This document shows, one piece after another, positions 23,001 through 30,232 of a stretch of 46,014 nucleotides of DNA; within the stretch, counting starts at the first letter, position 1, and every line of letters begins with the position of its first letter. The notes beneath the pieces were generated by a model. The model did not search any database. It was given only the letters and a program-made list of their open reading frames with translations, and was not told the origin of the DNA. Source of the stretch: a virus. The stretch is from positions 1 to 46,014 of IMG/VR virus record IMGVR_UViG_3300032893_003189. One strand, 5' to 3'. A program made the position numbers and the translations under genes.

Positions 23001-23201
23001 CCTCCATTCCCGAAGGTTGCGAATGCGCCAGCGCCTCCCGATATGGGATCGAAGCCATCCCTGCCGCCACCTTTCCCCGGCTCTACTGCTGCGCCCGCGC
23101 CATCCGATACCGGCCCGAATGCGGCCAAGCCGCCGCCGTACCCCTCTTCCAATAGCGCGCCGATGCCGCCAGAATCGAATCAACTGCTACCATCCCGATG
23201 A
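20073..23201 (+). CDS. large tail/stabilisation protein with carbohydrate-binding-like modules, 1042 aa
   Basis: The largest gene in the window. The N-terminus (RIRFNNFNRRLVLAGGQEQTGPGGVRQAVNV) resembles phage stabilisation/tail-tube proteins of P22-like phages, which close the neck. The middle is beta-rich. Around residues 480-590 two modules of the type YYFRLITGGTTGAAEPSW and FWKCTTAGISGSSEPDW, each followed by a W-T-D-x-G-V-like end, match the short carbohydrate-binding-like repeats seen in tail fibres. The last 90 residues are Pro-rich tandem repeats (APxPPDMxxxxxLPPPFP). It is probably exposed at the tail and contacts the cell surface. Confidence 0.65.
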   Translation: MPIRRIRFNNFNRRLVLAGGQEQTGPGGVRQAVNVAPESTTSILSRWGSQSLRNGIAAIQAYYWNGVDYLYDGTTLYASGSSLNATIHANGNIPSGGFNGNRITFVSMPPSPGLPDYLFVLGGGCIPFKIDPSGNVTNWGIQPPDTLTGTTGMQAANVAAESTAIEPDNWDSGTGWKATNAVLSDNSDSPTGAAYSLEINPGATAEAGQIVNPKTVPYSPALNLSTYADGTLSLPTDVFQFWLLIHLPATQATTWAEVDFDVNDGSFKKDWYSFQIGFVSPTGQNQTKTPSHTYNTLLNFQSDQWQLITIPKSAFLRNGASLQYDWSNVQAIRFRFGNPVPPSGYYLLDNSFTMSGGCAMGAGPAVGNGGSEYDYFAVFRNQTTGAQSNPQPVAAKVFGVQDNTVKVIGIPVSSDAQVTARDLYRTQALTGQPGGGVAFYLDTIPDNTTTTYTDSVADQSIPLTQTPWQKNVSVPPNSSAPYYVDGGNGYYFRLITGGTTGAAEPSWVVPSTVWSPQTSFAVNDTTSQPKANGHFWKCTTAGISGSSEPDWTKAGPLTDGTAVWTDQGVQQTNDNGVVWRFMGINSTAVLGQPIAAGVSPQLLYDNTPPASTYDDAIGNFQGSMFWTRDSASGKGGYLYVSPPGRPEAAATAILACDQNDPAQKLVGWDSALWLLSQGRGFQVTGTYPNFIAQEVNFNCGTLAPWAVVALQKLGILYWAPDGVRVMNWSGSTLLGFEQLATIFRGQPEENIANAWNGQKGSSPIWAALLRDEVVFSDGANLTLALAYEGTRQGPAWRQISPVLTALYYAPQVGKAIGAFGGNSYWYETSGQGEDGSTPITFTLQTAGDFPAPGEQFTFQRLYISANLNQNQTLSPSLIIDGEATALPSITGALGITRTIYELSPKLTGRMLSGVIVTGNLTGRVEIFDISADVWFGEVAAAMPPESALQAMPKLQAPASRGDAPMPPDMVARQDLPPPFPKVANAPAPPDMGSKPSLPPPFPGSTAAPAPSDTGPNAAKPPPYPSSNSAPMPPESNQLLPSR
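22906..23190 (+). repeat. Pro-rich tandem repeats at the C-terminus of the tail protein
   Basis: At least three imperfect units of about 24 residues follow each other, with cores MPPDM...LPPPFPK, APPDM...LPPPFPG and APSDT...KPPPYPS, flanked by two partial units beginning MPPES. The DNA repeats are diverged. A low-complexity, probably extended tail. Confidence 0.7.
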
Positions 23202-23914
23202 TTCGCTACGACCCAAACAAGCTCTCGCATGAAACCTTGGCGGTGAATTGGTTCTTCGCGCTTGAGGCCAAGCCCGACGAAATGGAGAAGCTGTTTCACG
23301 AATCGCTCCGGCACCACCTGACGGACTTCTTGAATTGGTTGAAGTATCAGGGGCAGGCCGTCATCGCGATAGACGAACAAGGCATCTGGGCGGCAGCATG
23401 GACGATCCCGGATTTGAGCGGTGCCTTTTTCGGCGCATGGTTCCGGGAGGAAAAGCGCGGCACGATCGCGGCAGTCAAGTTCATCCGCGACGCCTACCGG
23501 CTGGCCTTCGAGAAATACTCGGTGCTGATTGGCCTCACCAAGCAGCCTGCGCTCCATGATCTGCACCTTGCATTGGGCTACGACTATCTGGGCGAGATTC
23601 CGCACTACTTTGACGGACAGCCCGGAAGAATGTATGTTTTGACCAAGGAGAATTTCTATGGGCGGTCCCGGCGGCGGCAAAGGCACGTCAACCACGACGA
23701 CAAGCCAGTTCTCGCCCCAGTTGATGGGGCTTTACAAAATGGCAAAGCCGACGATCGCGGCGATGTCCAGCCAGACGGCGGAAGCTCTCCGAACGGGGGG
23801 AGTGAACGCGAATATTCCGTCCATCAACGCAAGCCTCGACGCATCGCGGGAAGCGTACAGCAAGAGTTACGCGGCGTTGAAAAATCAACTGGCGGAGAGC
23901 GGAATGGCGGATAG
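23198..23914 (+). CDS. GNAT-like protein (T7 gp13-like) with overprinted C-terminus, 238 aa
   Basis: Residues 1-153 have acetyltransferase-like secondary structure: LAVNWFFALEAKPDEMEKLF, VIAIDEQGIWAAAWTI, a central helix with KFIRDAYRLAFEKY, and a terminal block ALHDLHLALGYDYLGEIPHYF, typical of the last GNAT motif. GNAT-fold proteins of this kind sit in internal-virion clusters of T7-like phages. From codon 154 onward the frame runs over the next gene for 257 nt and gives only charged, low-hydrophobic sequence, so the last 85 residues may be unstructured or absent in the folded protein. It starts at an ATGA overlap with the tail gene. Confidence 0.6.
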   Translation: MIRYDPNKLSHETLAVNWFFALEAKPDEMEKLFHESLRHHLTDFLNWLKYQGQAVIAIDEQGIWAAAWTIPDLSGAFFGAWFREEKRGTIAAVKFIRDAYRLAFEKYSVLIGLTKQPALHDLHLALGYDYLGEIPHYFDGQPGRMYVLTKENFYGRSRRRQRHVNHDDKPVLAPVDGALQNGKADDRGDVQPDGGSSPNGGSEREYSVHQRKPRRIAGSVQQELRGVEKSTGGERNGG

Positions 23915-24173
23915 CTCGTTCGCCAAGGAAATGCTCAGCCAGTACGAATCGGAGAGCGGGCAGCAAATCGCGAATACTCCAGCGAATTTGACTCAGGACT
24001 TCTTGGGTCGCGCGGCTCCCGAAGTAATGCGCGGCGGTGAAGCGGCGCTTGGCGAAGCGGCCGGGTTGAATACTACGACTACCACGACGCCAGGATTCTG
24101 GCAGACGTTCATGCAGGGGCTTCAAGCCACTTCACAGGGCGCTGGTGAAGCGATCGGGGCAGCTGCGGCGTAA
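23658..24173 (+). CDS. putative internal virion protein, 171 aa
   Basis: The ATG has AAGGAG 6-7 nt upstream, which lies inside the GNAT-like gene; the two frames then overlap for 257 nt. Codon use supports this frame as the main coding one. The protein starts Gly/Thr-rich (GGPGGGKGTSTTTTSQFS), has long helices with coiled-coil character (ASREAYSKSYAALKNQLAES, KEMLSQYESESGQQ) and ends in an Ala/Gly-rich amphipathic helix. Such features are common in ejected internal virion proteins. Confidence 0.6.
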   Translation: MGGPGGGKGTSTTTTSQFSPQLMGLYKMAKPTIAAMSSQTAEALRTGGVNANIPSINASLDASREAYSKSYAALKNQLAESGMADSSFAKEMLSQYESESGQQIANTPANLTQDFLGRAAPEVMRGGEAALGEAAGLNTTTTTTPGFWQTFMQGLQATSQGAGEAIGAAAA

Positions 24174-24175
24174 TC

Positions 24176-25240
24176 ATGGGCGGCGCACTCGGAATGGCAT
24201 TGGGGCTTGGCTTAAACGCCCTTGGCGGTTACGCCGGGGAGAAGCTGCAACAGAAACACGCCAATGAACAGATGCAGCATGACTTCCTGATGACCTCCAT
24301 GCAGCAAAACCCCGAAGGGACGCTGAAGTACCTCCAGACTCCCGAAGGGAAGAAGCTGACCTCGCACATGGACAAGGACACGCTGAACTCGTTTATGATG
24401 CTGGGGCAGGCGGCGACGGCGCAGTCGGCGCAATTCTCGAAGGAGATTGGCGGCGAATCCGGCGGACCAGCTACGGCCCCGCAGGGCGGCGATCCGATGG
24501 CTGCGCACACCGCGCAGCTTGACGCGGACATTCAACGCTTCACGGCATTGCAAGCGAAGTACGCGAACAATCCGACCTACAGCAAACTGATCGACAGTCA
24601 TCTCAAGGAGTTGCAGGAGCAGCGTCGGCAGTTGTCAGGCCAGCAGTTCACCGCCGGACAGGAAGCGAAGAAGGAGCAGGCAACGCAGGGCCGTTTCGAG
24701 CAGGAACAAAAGACAAAACAAACCGAATTTGCGCAACACCGGGAAGATATTGCTGCGACCCGCGAAGCGACCGCTTCATATCGAGACGCGGAACTGCAAA
24801 TCAAGAAGGCCAATGAGGATGCGGCCAAAGCGACCCGCGAAGCGACCGCGCAGGCCAAGCAGGCCAAGACCGAGGAGGATCGCAAGGCCGCGATCGATAA
24901 AGGAGTCGCCGCGCTGACCAAGGGCGGTACGGATTTTATTGAAAAGTTCGGGAAGTTGACCGACGACCAGAAGAACACGCAAGGTCCGGTAGTCACGGAT
25001 TTGAATAAGCAGCGGATCACGTTCCATCAAACCCATCCGGGGAGCGGAGCGCCGACACTTCTGCAATTTACGCCGGGTAAGAAATCGACCGGACTCATTA
25101 AGGGCGCACTTGGCGATTACGATCAGTCTCCCCAAGTGGAAGCGGTCGAACCGAAGTATGGCACCTTGAAGGGCGCGTCCGGCTGGTTCGATGCGCTAGG
25201 GAATTTCTATGCCGACCCCGACGCCAGCCCCAGCAAGTAG
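24176..25240 (+). CDS. putative internal virion (ejection) protein, 354 aa
   Basis: The N-terminus (GGALGMALGLGLNALGGYAGEKL) is a glycine-zipper-like hydrophobic stretch that could insert into a membrane. The middle (residues 100-230) is Gln/Glu/Lys/Ala-rich coiled coil (LKELQEQRRQL, EQEQKTKQTEFAQHREDIAATREA), and the C-terminus is compact. It sits between two proteins of the same type and ends overlapping the next start by 32 nt. It probably forms part of the DNA-ejection channel; this is inferred from composition and location. Confidence 0.55.
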   Translation: MGGALGMALGLGLNALGGYAGEKLQQKHANEQMQHDFLMTSMQQNPEGTLKYLQTPEGKKLTSHMDKDTLNSFMMLGQAATAQSAQFSKEIGGESGGPATAPQGGDPMAAHTAQLDADIQRFTALQAKYANNPTYSKLIDSHLKELQEQRRQLSGQQFTAGQEAKKEQATQGRFEQEQKTKQTEFAQHREDIAATREATASYRDAELQIKKANEDAAKATREATAQAKQAKTEEDRKAAIDKGVAALTKGGTDFIEKFGKLTDDQKNTQGPVVTDLNKQRITFHQTHPGSGAPTLLQFTPGKKSTGLIKGALGDYDQSPQVEAVEPKYGTLKGASGWFDALGNFYADPDASPSK

Positions 25241-27470
25241 TTTCGTTCCCGCCGAGAAGATCGATCCCAAAGATGTCAAGATTGGGGATGGTGGAAGCCA
25301 TTTCACGCCAGCCTCCGCAATCGATCCAAAGGACGTAAAGATACCGGAAGCGCCAGCCGAATCGCCCGGCCAGAAGGTCCGGCGCATCGGTGGCATGGTG
25401 GCTCGCGGTACGGTCAAGACTGCCGCTGCGACAGCGCCTATCGTGGCTGGCGCCGAGATGGGAGCCTCATTAGGCACAGCGGTCGCTCCCGGTCCCGGTA
25501 CGTTGGTTGGCGGCGTCATCGGCGCGGGGATAGGCGGTCTGGCCGCTCCCGCATCGGAATACATGGCGCAACGCGCGATAGGCGAGAAGGCCGAACCGCC
25601 TACCTTCGGAGAAGCCAAGACTTCTGCTGGCGTTGCGGCCATGACGCAGGGCGTCGCTCCCATCATGGAGAAGATGGCGGAGCCGTTTGTTGAGGGTGTA
25701 CTTGGCATCAGCGGCGCGGGCAAATTACTCCGAGAGGGGGAAGCCAAAACCGGGACGGAAGCCACTGAATTAGCCGAAAAGCAGACGGCCTTACAAGCGG
25801 AGCGGACCGCGATCAAAACTGAGGCCGCAAGGAAGGCTCTCCAAGAGCACGCCGACACGATTAAGAAGGCGGACGACGCGGCGGATGCTGCGCGTCAAAA
25901 ACTCAGGCAGTCAATATCCACGCATCTCGAAACGCTCCGTCCAAAAGCGGCGGAAGAAGTCGGCGCGAGTGCTGCGGAAAAAATGATCAGCAAGACGCCC
26001 GCGCAATTCGGGAGACAGGAAGCGCAGCCGTTCGAGCGGCAATCGTTGGCGCTGGCGGACTCCAATGGTGCGGTATTTGATGCGCTCGATAAATTCCACA
26101 AGGAAGTCGGCGCGAAGTTCGAGCCGTACATAGGGAAGATCAAGGATGATCCGCTATCGCCCAAGACACGGGAGAATCTAGGTGGCGAGGTCGCGCGAAT
26201 TAAGCAGACGCTTGAGCAGCGCGGCCAACGGATCAGTTCATCCGATCTTAGCCGGGTAATGGATGAAGTCGCCGCAAAGGACAAGGCGTACCCAGAGCAC
26301 GAACCGAATGTGGACATTCCCGAATCGGTAGCCAGGGCGAACGCAAGGATGCGCGCGGCTTACGAAGCGGAAAATCCTCCCTCAACATTTGGACAATTGT
26401 GGGGGCAACGTGGTCGCGCCAACTCCATCCTCGCATCCACCAAAAATCCCGCCGACAGGTGGGCGGCCCGCGAATTGGTCAGCGCCATTGACGACGAGAT
26501 TCCCGGTGTCCCCGCGGAGATTCGCCAGCAGTACGGATTTGAGCGTCGTATCTCCCGCTCGGTAGTCGCCGACGTTGCTAAAGCCCGCAACCCGCAAGAG
26601 GTCGGTGAGGCGATCTTCGGCTCCAAAGCGAAACCGGAACCGGCGGCAGTTCCACTGTCAATCATCAGCTTCACCAAGCGATTCGCGCCGGAGCGGATGG
26701 ACGGACTCCGCCAGGCATTCGCGGATCGCTACCTCGGCAACCAGATGGACGCAAACGACCTTGGAAAACTCAACCCGCAGGTATTGAAAGAACTGTACGG
26801 CGACGCCTCGGATGACGTGATCCGGCTCCTCGGTCCAGAAGGAAACGTCAAGGCGCGTTCATGGGGCGAACTGATTAAGTCTGACCCCAACGTGGCGAAG
26901 AATCTTGAGCAGGGCGTCCGCGACGCAATGCTGAAGCAGCAGAACCTTACGGCGCAGCAGGCGCTCGTAGAAGGGAAAGCGGCACTCAAGGAACTTGGCC
27001 CGAAGTATGCCTACGTCCAGAAGAAGGTTGATGCGGCCGACCTGCCGGAAGCGAAGCTCAAGATTCTCGCACAGGAATTACCGGACATTCAGGCAGGCGG
27101 GAAGGAAGCCTTGCAGAAAGGACTTGGAGCGGGTGGCTTCGAGCGATACCTAGCTCGCCGCCTGATGTTCATGTCCATGTTTGCTCTAACCGGAGGAATG
27201 TACGGTGCCTTGTTCAAGAAGCCTGTCATGCTGAGTGCAGCCATCGCGGTCGGTGCGGGCTTGGCCGGACGTTCATTGATGCGCACGGCCCTTACGTCAG
27301 AAAGCGGGGCGTCTCTCTACATGAAGGCGCTATCCATGCGTCCCAGCCCTGAGACCGCGCAAGCGTTCGGGAGAGTCGCTGGTTCGATTGTGGCGGGTGG
27401 AATCGTCGATCACATCAGGAATGAACCGCCACCGTCCGCGGCTCCCGAACCGCCTAAACCGCATTTCTAA
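25209..27470 (+). CDS. large internal virion / DNA-ejection protein, 753 aa
   Basis: Begins with two repeats of (I)DPKDVKI separated by about 25 residues, then an Ala/Gly-rich hydrophobic region (residues 70-125, GAEMGASLGTAVAPGPGTLVGGVIGAGIGGLAAP) with glycine-zipper character, long helical domains with Glu/Lys/Ala heptads (about 175-240), and a C-terminal hydrophobic stretch (MFMSMFALTGGMYGALFKKPVMLSAAIAVGAGLAG). Large helical proteins with membrane-active ends are typical of ejectosome components in podoviruses. It is the last gene of the first late block and faces the ATP-grasp gene with 4 nt between stop codons. Confidence 0.55.
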   Translation: MPTPTPAPASSFVPAEKIDPKDVKIGDGGSHFTPASAIDPKDVKIPEAPAESPGQKVRRIGGMVARGTVKTAAATAPIVAGAEMGASLGTAVAPGPGTLVGGVIGAGIGGLAAPASEYMAQRAIGEKAEPPTFGEAKTSAGVAAMTQGVAPIMEKMAEPFVEGVLGISGAGKLLREGEAKTGTEATELAEKQTALQAERTAIKTEAARKALQEHADTIKKADDAADAARQKLRQSISTHLETLRPKAAEEVGASAAEKMISKTPAQFGRQEAQPFERQSLALADSNGAVFDALDKFHKEVGAKFEPYIGKIKDDPLSPKTRENLGGEVARIKQTLEQRGQRISSSDLSRVMDEVAAKDKAYPEHEPNVDIPESVARANARMRAAYEAENPPSTFGQLWGQRGRANSILASTKNPADRWAARELVSAIDDEIPGVPAEIRQQYGFERRISRSVVADVAKARNPQEVGEAIFGSKAKPEPAAVPLSIISFTKRFAPERMDGLRQAFADRYLGNQMDANDLGKLNPQVLKELYGDASDDVIRLLGPEGNVKARSWGELIKSDPNVAKNLEQGVRDAMLKQQNLTAQQALVEGKAALKELGPKYAYVQKKVDAADLPEAKLKILAQELPDIQAGGKEALQKGLGAGGFERYLARRLMFMSMFALTGGMYGALFKKPVMLSAAIAVGAGLAGRSLMRTALTSESGASLYMKALSMRPSPETAQAFGRVAGSIVAGGIVDHIRNEPPPSAAPEPPKPHF

Positions 27471-27474
27471 CCGA

Positions 27475-28695
27475 TCAGTCCCCCGTCCCGTAATTCTCGG
27501 TTAGTTGCTTCACGGCTTCTTCAAGTTTGGCTTCCTCGAATACCACGTTCTTGGCCTTCACGGCCTTGGCCGCTTCCTTCGCCATTTCGGCGGCATCGTT
27601 CAAGCTCTCCGCCCATCCGAGCGCGTAACCAGCAATCGTCGCATGGTCGCTCATCGGGACGTACCAGATGTCGTCGCCTTCGCGGAAATAACTGCGGAAG
27701 CTGTAGCGGTCCTTCAATTTATCGGGGACGCGAAGCCGCAGGAAATCGCTACAACCCCCGTCAATCGTCAGCGCCAACTCACAGAAATATTTGGCCTTGC
27801 CGTAATCCGGCGCTGCGCCATTCAACACGACCTCGGAAAAGTTCGTGCAGCTTTGCAGCATCACGCCGCCCGGAGGCGACGGCATCCGCGTCGTCGCGTC
27901 GGTCATGTACGCTTCACCGCCCTTGGCTATCCGCATCTCGTTTGAGAAGAAGCCGCGATAATTCACTTTGGCGAAGTAATCGCCCACCGCGTTCAAAACG
28001 GGAACCACGCTCTGCGGAGGTTCCTGAATCAATCGACCGGCGTATGCCTTGTCCTTGATTTCATCGCCCAGAATCATCGGCATCGCCCATCCATCCTGAA
28101 AAAACGTGTCGATGCCGGTCTCGCGGTCGCTTTCCAGCGCGTCTTGCACCATGAAGCGAATATGCGCACCGATTGGACCGAAGCGGAGCCGCTGGCTATT
28201 GAGCCACGCCTGCATATCGTCCCAGTCGGTCCAATGTTCGGTTTCCATGTCGCCGCGGAAGAGCGAAACCTTGAGGTATTTGTCTTGCTTGTCCCTCAGA
28301 TATTCGGCCAATTCTTCCAAGCCGGTGATTTCGACGGTGGGAATAACCGGAAGCCCCGCCGCTTGCAGCAGTTCCGCCATAAACCAGCGGTCATCTTCCA
28401 GCCGTTCGCCTTCGCCGGAGCCGAATACGGGGATTTCGAGTTGCTTGGCAAGTCTCGCGTATGAAGCAAGGTATAGATCGGGGATAACCAGATGCGAAGC
28501 GCCGCCGTCCAGCATGAACGCGACGGCATCGGCTACGCGCTCTACACCGGGAATTCCCGACCCGGCGATGAAGTCGCGCGAAGTCGGGAAAGCGTTGTCC
28601 CAACTGGAAAAATAGGCAACTTCTTGGTCTCGCGCCATGCGTTCCGCGACGCACGCGAGCATCCCGTTATCGATAATCAGGGGTTTCGGTTTCAT
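27475..28695 (-). CDS. ATP-grasp ligase-like enzyme (GAR synthetase-like), 406 aa
   Basis: An N-terminal pre-ATP-grasp region (residues 1-100; HLVIPDLYLASYARLAKQLEIPVFG) is followed by GEGERLEDDRWFMAELLQAAGLPVIPT, typical of the ATP-grasp linker helix. Nucleotide-binding strands (KYLKVSLFRGD, AHIRFMVQDAL) and the late block VNYRGFFSNEMRIAKGGEAYMTDATTRM follow, with an acidic metal site (NEM and D). A C-terminal helix with EMAKEAAKAV resembles the end of PurD/PurT-type enzymes. It would join a carboxylate to an amine using ATP; the substrate is unknown. It is alone on the minus strand between structural blocks and so behaves as an independently acquired cargo gene. Confidence 0.65.
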   Translation of the reverse strand: MKPKPLIIDNGMLACVAERMARDQEVAYFSSWDNAFPTSRDFIAGSGIPGVERVADAVAFMLDGGASHLVIPDLYLASYARLAKQLEIPVFGSGEGERLEDDRWFMAELLQAAGLPVIPTVEITGLEELAEYLRDKQDKYLKVSLFRGDMETEHWTDWDDMQAWLNSQRLRFGPIGAHIRFMVQDALESDRETGIDTFFQDGWAMPMILGDEIKDKAYAGRLIQEPPQSVVPVLNAVGDYFAKVNYRGFFSNEMRIAKGGEAYMTDATTRMPSPPGGVMLQSCTNFSEVVLNGAAPDYGKAKYFCELALTIDGGCSDFLRLRVPDKLKDRYSFRSYFREGDDIWYVPMSDHATIAGYALGWAESLNDAAEMAKEAAKAVKAKNVVFEEAKLEEAVKQLTENYGTGD

Positions 28696-28784
28696 GCTTC
28701 AGCACCCAAAGAATCCGATCGTATCGTCATCTTCATCGCAACCGTCCAAGAGGAGGAAACAACACCAAGTCATTTGCGCCCATG

Positions 28785-28814
28785 TTGACATGACCGCCCC
28801 GCACGGTCTAGAAC
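28785..28814 (+). promoter_or_regulatory. candidate promoter of the head operon
   Basis: A perfect TTGACA at 28785-28790 is followed at an 18-nt spacing by TAGAAC (28809-28814), a weak -10. It is located in the 160-bp divergent gap between the ATP-grasp gene and the first head gene, where a rightward promoter is needed. Confidence 0.4.
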
Positions 28815-28858
28815 GTGGAGTAAGAGTTTTCCCACGGACCACCCACAGGAGAGATAAT

Positions 28859-29032
28859 ATGCCACGCGGAAGCAACAGTTCGATCGAAGAGCAGCGCGCA
28901 GCGAAAGAGATGGCGAGCGTTCGTCGCGACGGCAAGACGGGCAGCGGCCCGAAGAATTTCGAGCGCAAGGGCTTCGGCTCCGAAAAGGGAATGCAGACGA
29001 ACGCCAAGCGCACCGCCAAGAACGATTTCTAA
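28859..29032 (+). CDS. small basic protein of the head operon, 57 aa
   Basis: The ATG at 28859 follows AGGAGAG at good spacing. The protein (PRGSNSSIEEQRAAKEMASVRRDG..., ending FGSEKGMQTNAKRTAKNDF) is hydrophilic, Lys/Arg-rich and probably disordered. Short basic proteins of this kind recur in the head cluster of this phage and may bind DNA or assembly partners; this is inference. Confidence 0.55.
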   Translation: MPRGSNSSIEEQRAAKEMASVRRDGKTGSGPKNFERKGFGSEKGMQTNAKRTAKNDF

Positions 29033-29041
29033 GGGATCGTT

Positions 29042-29230
29042 ATGGCCGACGACGACAAGAAGCCGCCTGAGACCAACACACCCTTTCAAACCCTCGTACA
29101 GAAGGGGTATGAAATGACCGGTATCCCGGAGGCCAAGAAAATCGGCAAGTACCTCTCGGATGCGGTTACAAATTACGGGAAGCTCCGCAAGCCAGTCGGC
29201 GGTGACGACAAAAACAAGGACGATAAGTAA
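29042..29230 (+). CDS. small charged protein, 62 aa
   Basis: AAGGGA upstream, ATG at 29042, stop overlapping the next start. Hydrophilic ends (ADDDKKPPETN, GGDDKNKDDK) flank a short helix (FQTLVQKGYEMTGIPEAKKIGKYLSDAV). No family is known to me. It is structural or assembly-related by position. Confidence 0.55.
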   Translation: MADDDKKPPETNTPFQTLVQKGYEMTGIPEAKKIGKYLSDAVTNYGKLRKPVGGDDKNKDDK

Positions 29231-29616
29231 TGGGAAACGTCGCGGTCATTTACGGCACGGGCGTTTGGACGTTGAAAGCGACTACTGCCCCGACGACCAC
29301 TCCGCTGGCCGGCCCGGTACCGGGCAACGGCGTCTATGCGGTTCCCTTCACGCTTTGCACGATCGACCTGATTCCCAATCGTCTCAAGGGCACCTTCCCC
29401 AGCGGCTCGCAGACCGATTTCATCGTCATCCAAGACGTGAACGGGACCGACGTTTACAAGGAATCGCCGGTTGCTACGACCACGATGGAACACGCGCCCC
29501 GCCACAAAGAGAAATGGCAGGGAGCGCCGGCTGTCTCCGGCGGCAACTCTGGGATCACCGTCACGCAATTTGATGGCGGATCGAGCAATGACACTGAATT
29601 GCAGATTTTCCTGTAG
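29230..29616 (+). CDS. hypothetical virion protein, 128 aa
   Basis: Beta-rich, Thr/Gly-rich protein without signal or membrane segment (WTLKATTAPTTTPLAGPVPGNGVYAVPFTLCTIDLIP). The composition fits a decoration or minor head protein. Its stop codon lies directly before the structured RNA at 29618. Confidence 0.5.
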   Translation: MGNVAVIYGTGVWTLKATTAPTTTPLAGPVPGNGVYAVPFTLCTIDLIPNRLKGTFPSGSQTDFIVIQDVNGTDVYKESPVATTTMEHAPRHKEKWQGAPAVSGGNSGITVTQFDGGSSNDTELQIFL

Positions 29617-29617
29617 G

Positions 29618-29855
29618 GGGGTTATACGCTTGACCGCCCGTAATGAGTTTGGCAGGCGTGTTCTGCCTAAAAGCGCGGCGAAAGCCCAGCAGCTTGAAAA
29701 GAGCGAGTCCTTCCGTTCCGAGAAATCGGAATCCCCGGCGTCCAGGCATGAGGGAAGGGTAAGTCACAGCCAGCAATGGTCGGCTATGTCGCCTAACCGG
29801 GCAACTGTGGGAGCTGCTGCCAAATTTAGTACGGGACGGTAGAGCGTATAACCCC
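29618..29855 (+). ncRNA. structured RNA resembling HEARO / IscB omega-RNA, no IscB nearby
   Basis: No ORF is supported here. Helices seen: P1 GGGGTTATACGCT (29618-29630) with its perfect 13-nt complement at 29843-29855; hairpin 29651-29667 (GGCAG/CTGCC); hairpin 29677-29686 (GGC-GAAA-GCC); long-range helix CAGCAGCT (29687-29694) with 29812-29819; CCTTCC (29709-29714) with GGAAGG (29753-29758); inside it TTCCGA-GAAA-TCGGAA (29716-29731); ACAGCC/GGCTATGT-like helix (29766-29771 with 29782-29787, one mismatch); possible pseudoknot CCCGG (29734-29738) with CCGGG (29797-29801). The layout and the pieces CCCCGGCG and ATGAGGGAAGGG recall HEARO from memory. Confidence 0.6.
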
Positions 29856-29860
29856 TAAAA

Positions 29861-30232
29861 ATGAAATCCGTTCGCGTAACAATTTCGGTCGAAATCGACG
29901 GCGTTCTCCAGCCGGACATGCCGCTCATCAAGGAACTCTCCTACGCGGAAGCCGCCGAAGCCGCGATAATCGCCGCGCCCGACAGTAATTCAACCACCTT
30001 CCACCCGGTCGCTGCGGCGACCATGCCCAACTTGGGCTTCTTTTTCCTGACGACCGATCAGGCACAGAATCTCAAAATCAACCAAAATACGGCGATTGCG
30101 CTGAATGCGGGGGCTGTGGTGCTGATCATGGGCGCGTCGCTGGCGCAAGCGACGCCGCCCGATAATATCGAATACAACAATCCTTCCAGCACGACACCGG
30201 CCAATCTCGGAATGACGCTGGCGGGAAGCTGA
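29861..30232 (+). CDS. hypothetical protein, 123 aa
   Basis: The ATG lies 5 nt after the 3' strand of the RNA closing stem, and no Shine-Dalgarno is visible in the gap, so its translation may depend on the RNA fold or on another site. The protein is alpha/beta (VRVTISVEIDGVLQPDMPLI, AAEAAIIAAPD) with a hydrophobic stretch IALNAGAVVLIMGASLAQA. Structural role by position. It couples to the portal gene by a TGATG overlap. Confidence 0.5.
   Translation: MKSVRVTISVEIDGVLQPDMPLIKELSYAEAAEAAIIAAPDSNSTTFHPVAAATMPNLGFFFLTTDQAQNLKINQNTAIALNAGAVVLIMGASLAQATPPDNIEYNNPSSTTPANLGMTLAGS

Noticed and set aside
27475-27480. Rho-independent terminator between the convergent genes at 27470/27475
   Set aside because: Only four bases separate the stop codons, and no GC hairpin with a T-tract was found there.
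29471-29842. Plus-strand 123-codon ORF over the structured RNA
   Set aside because: It overlaps the 128-aa gene in another frame, has no ribosome-binding site, and its sequence is explained by the hairpin-rich RNA. The pairing pattern argues for RNA rather than protein coding.
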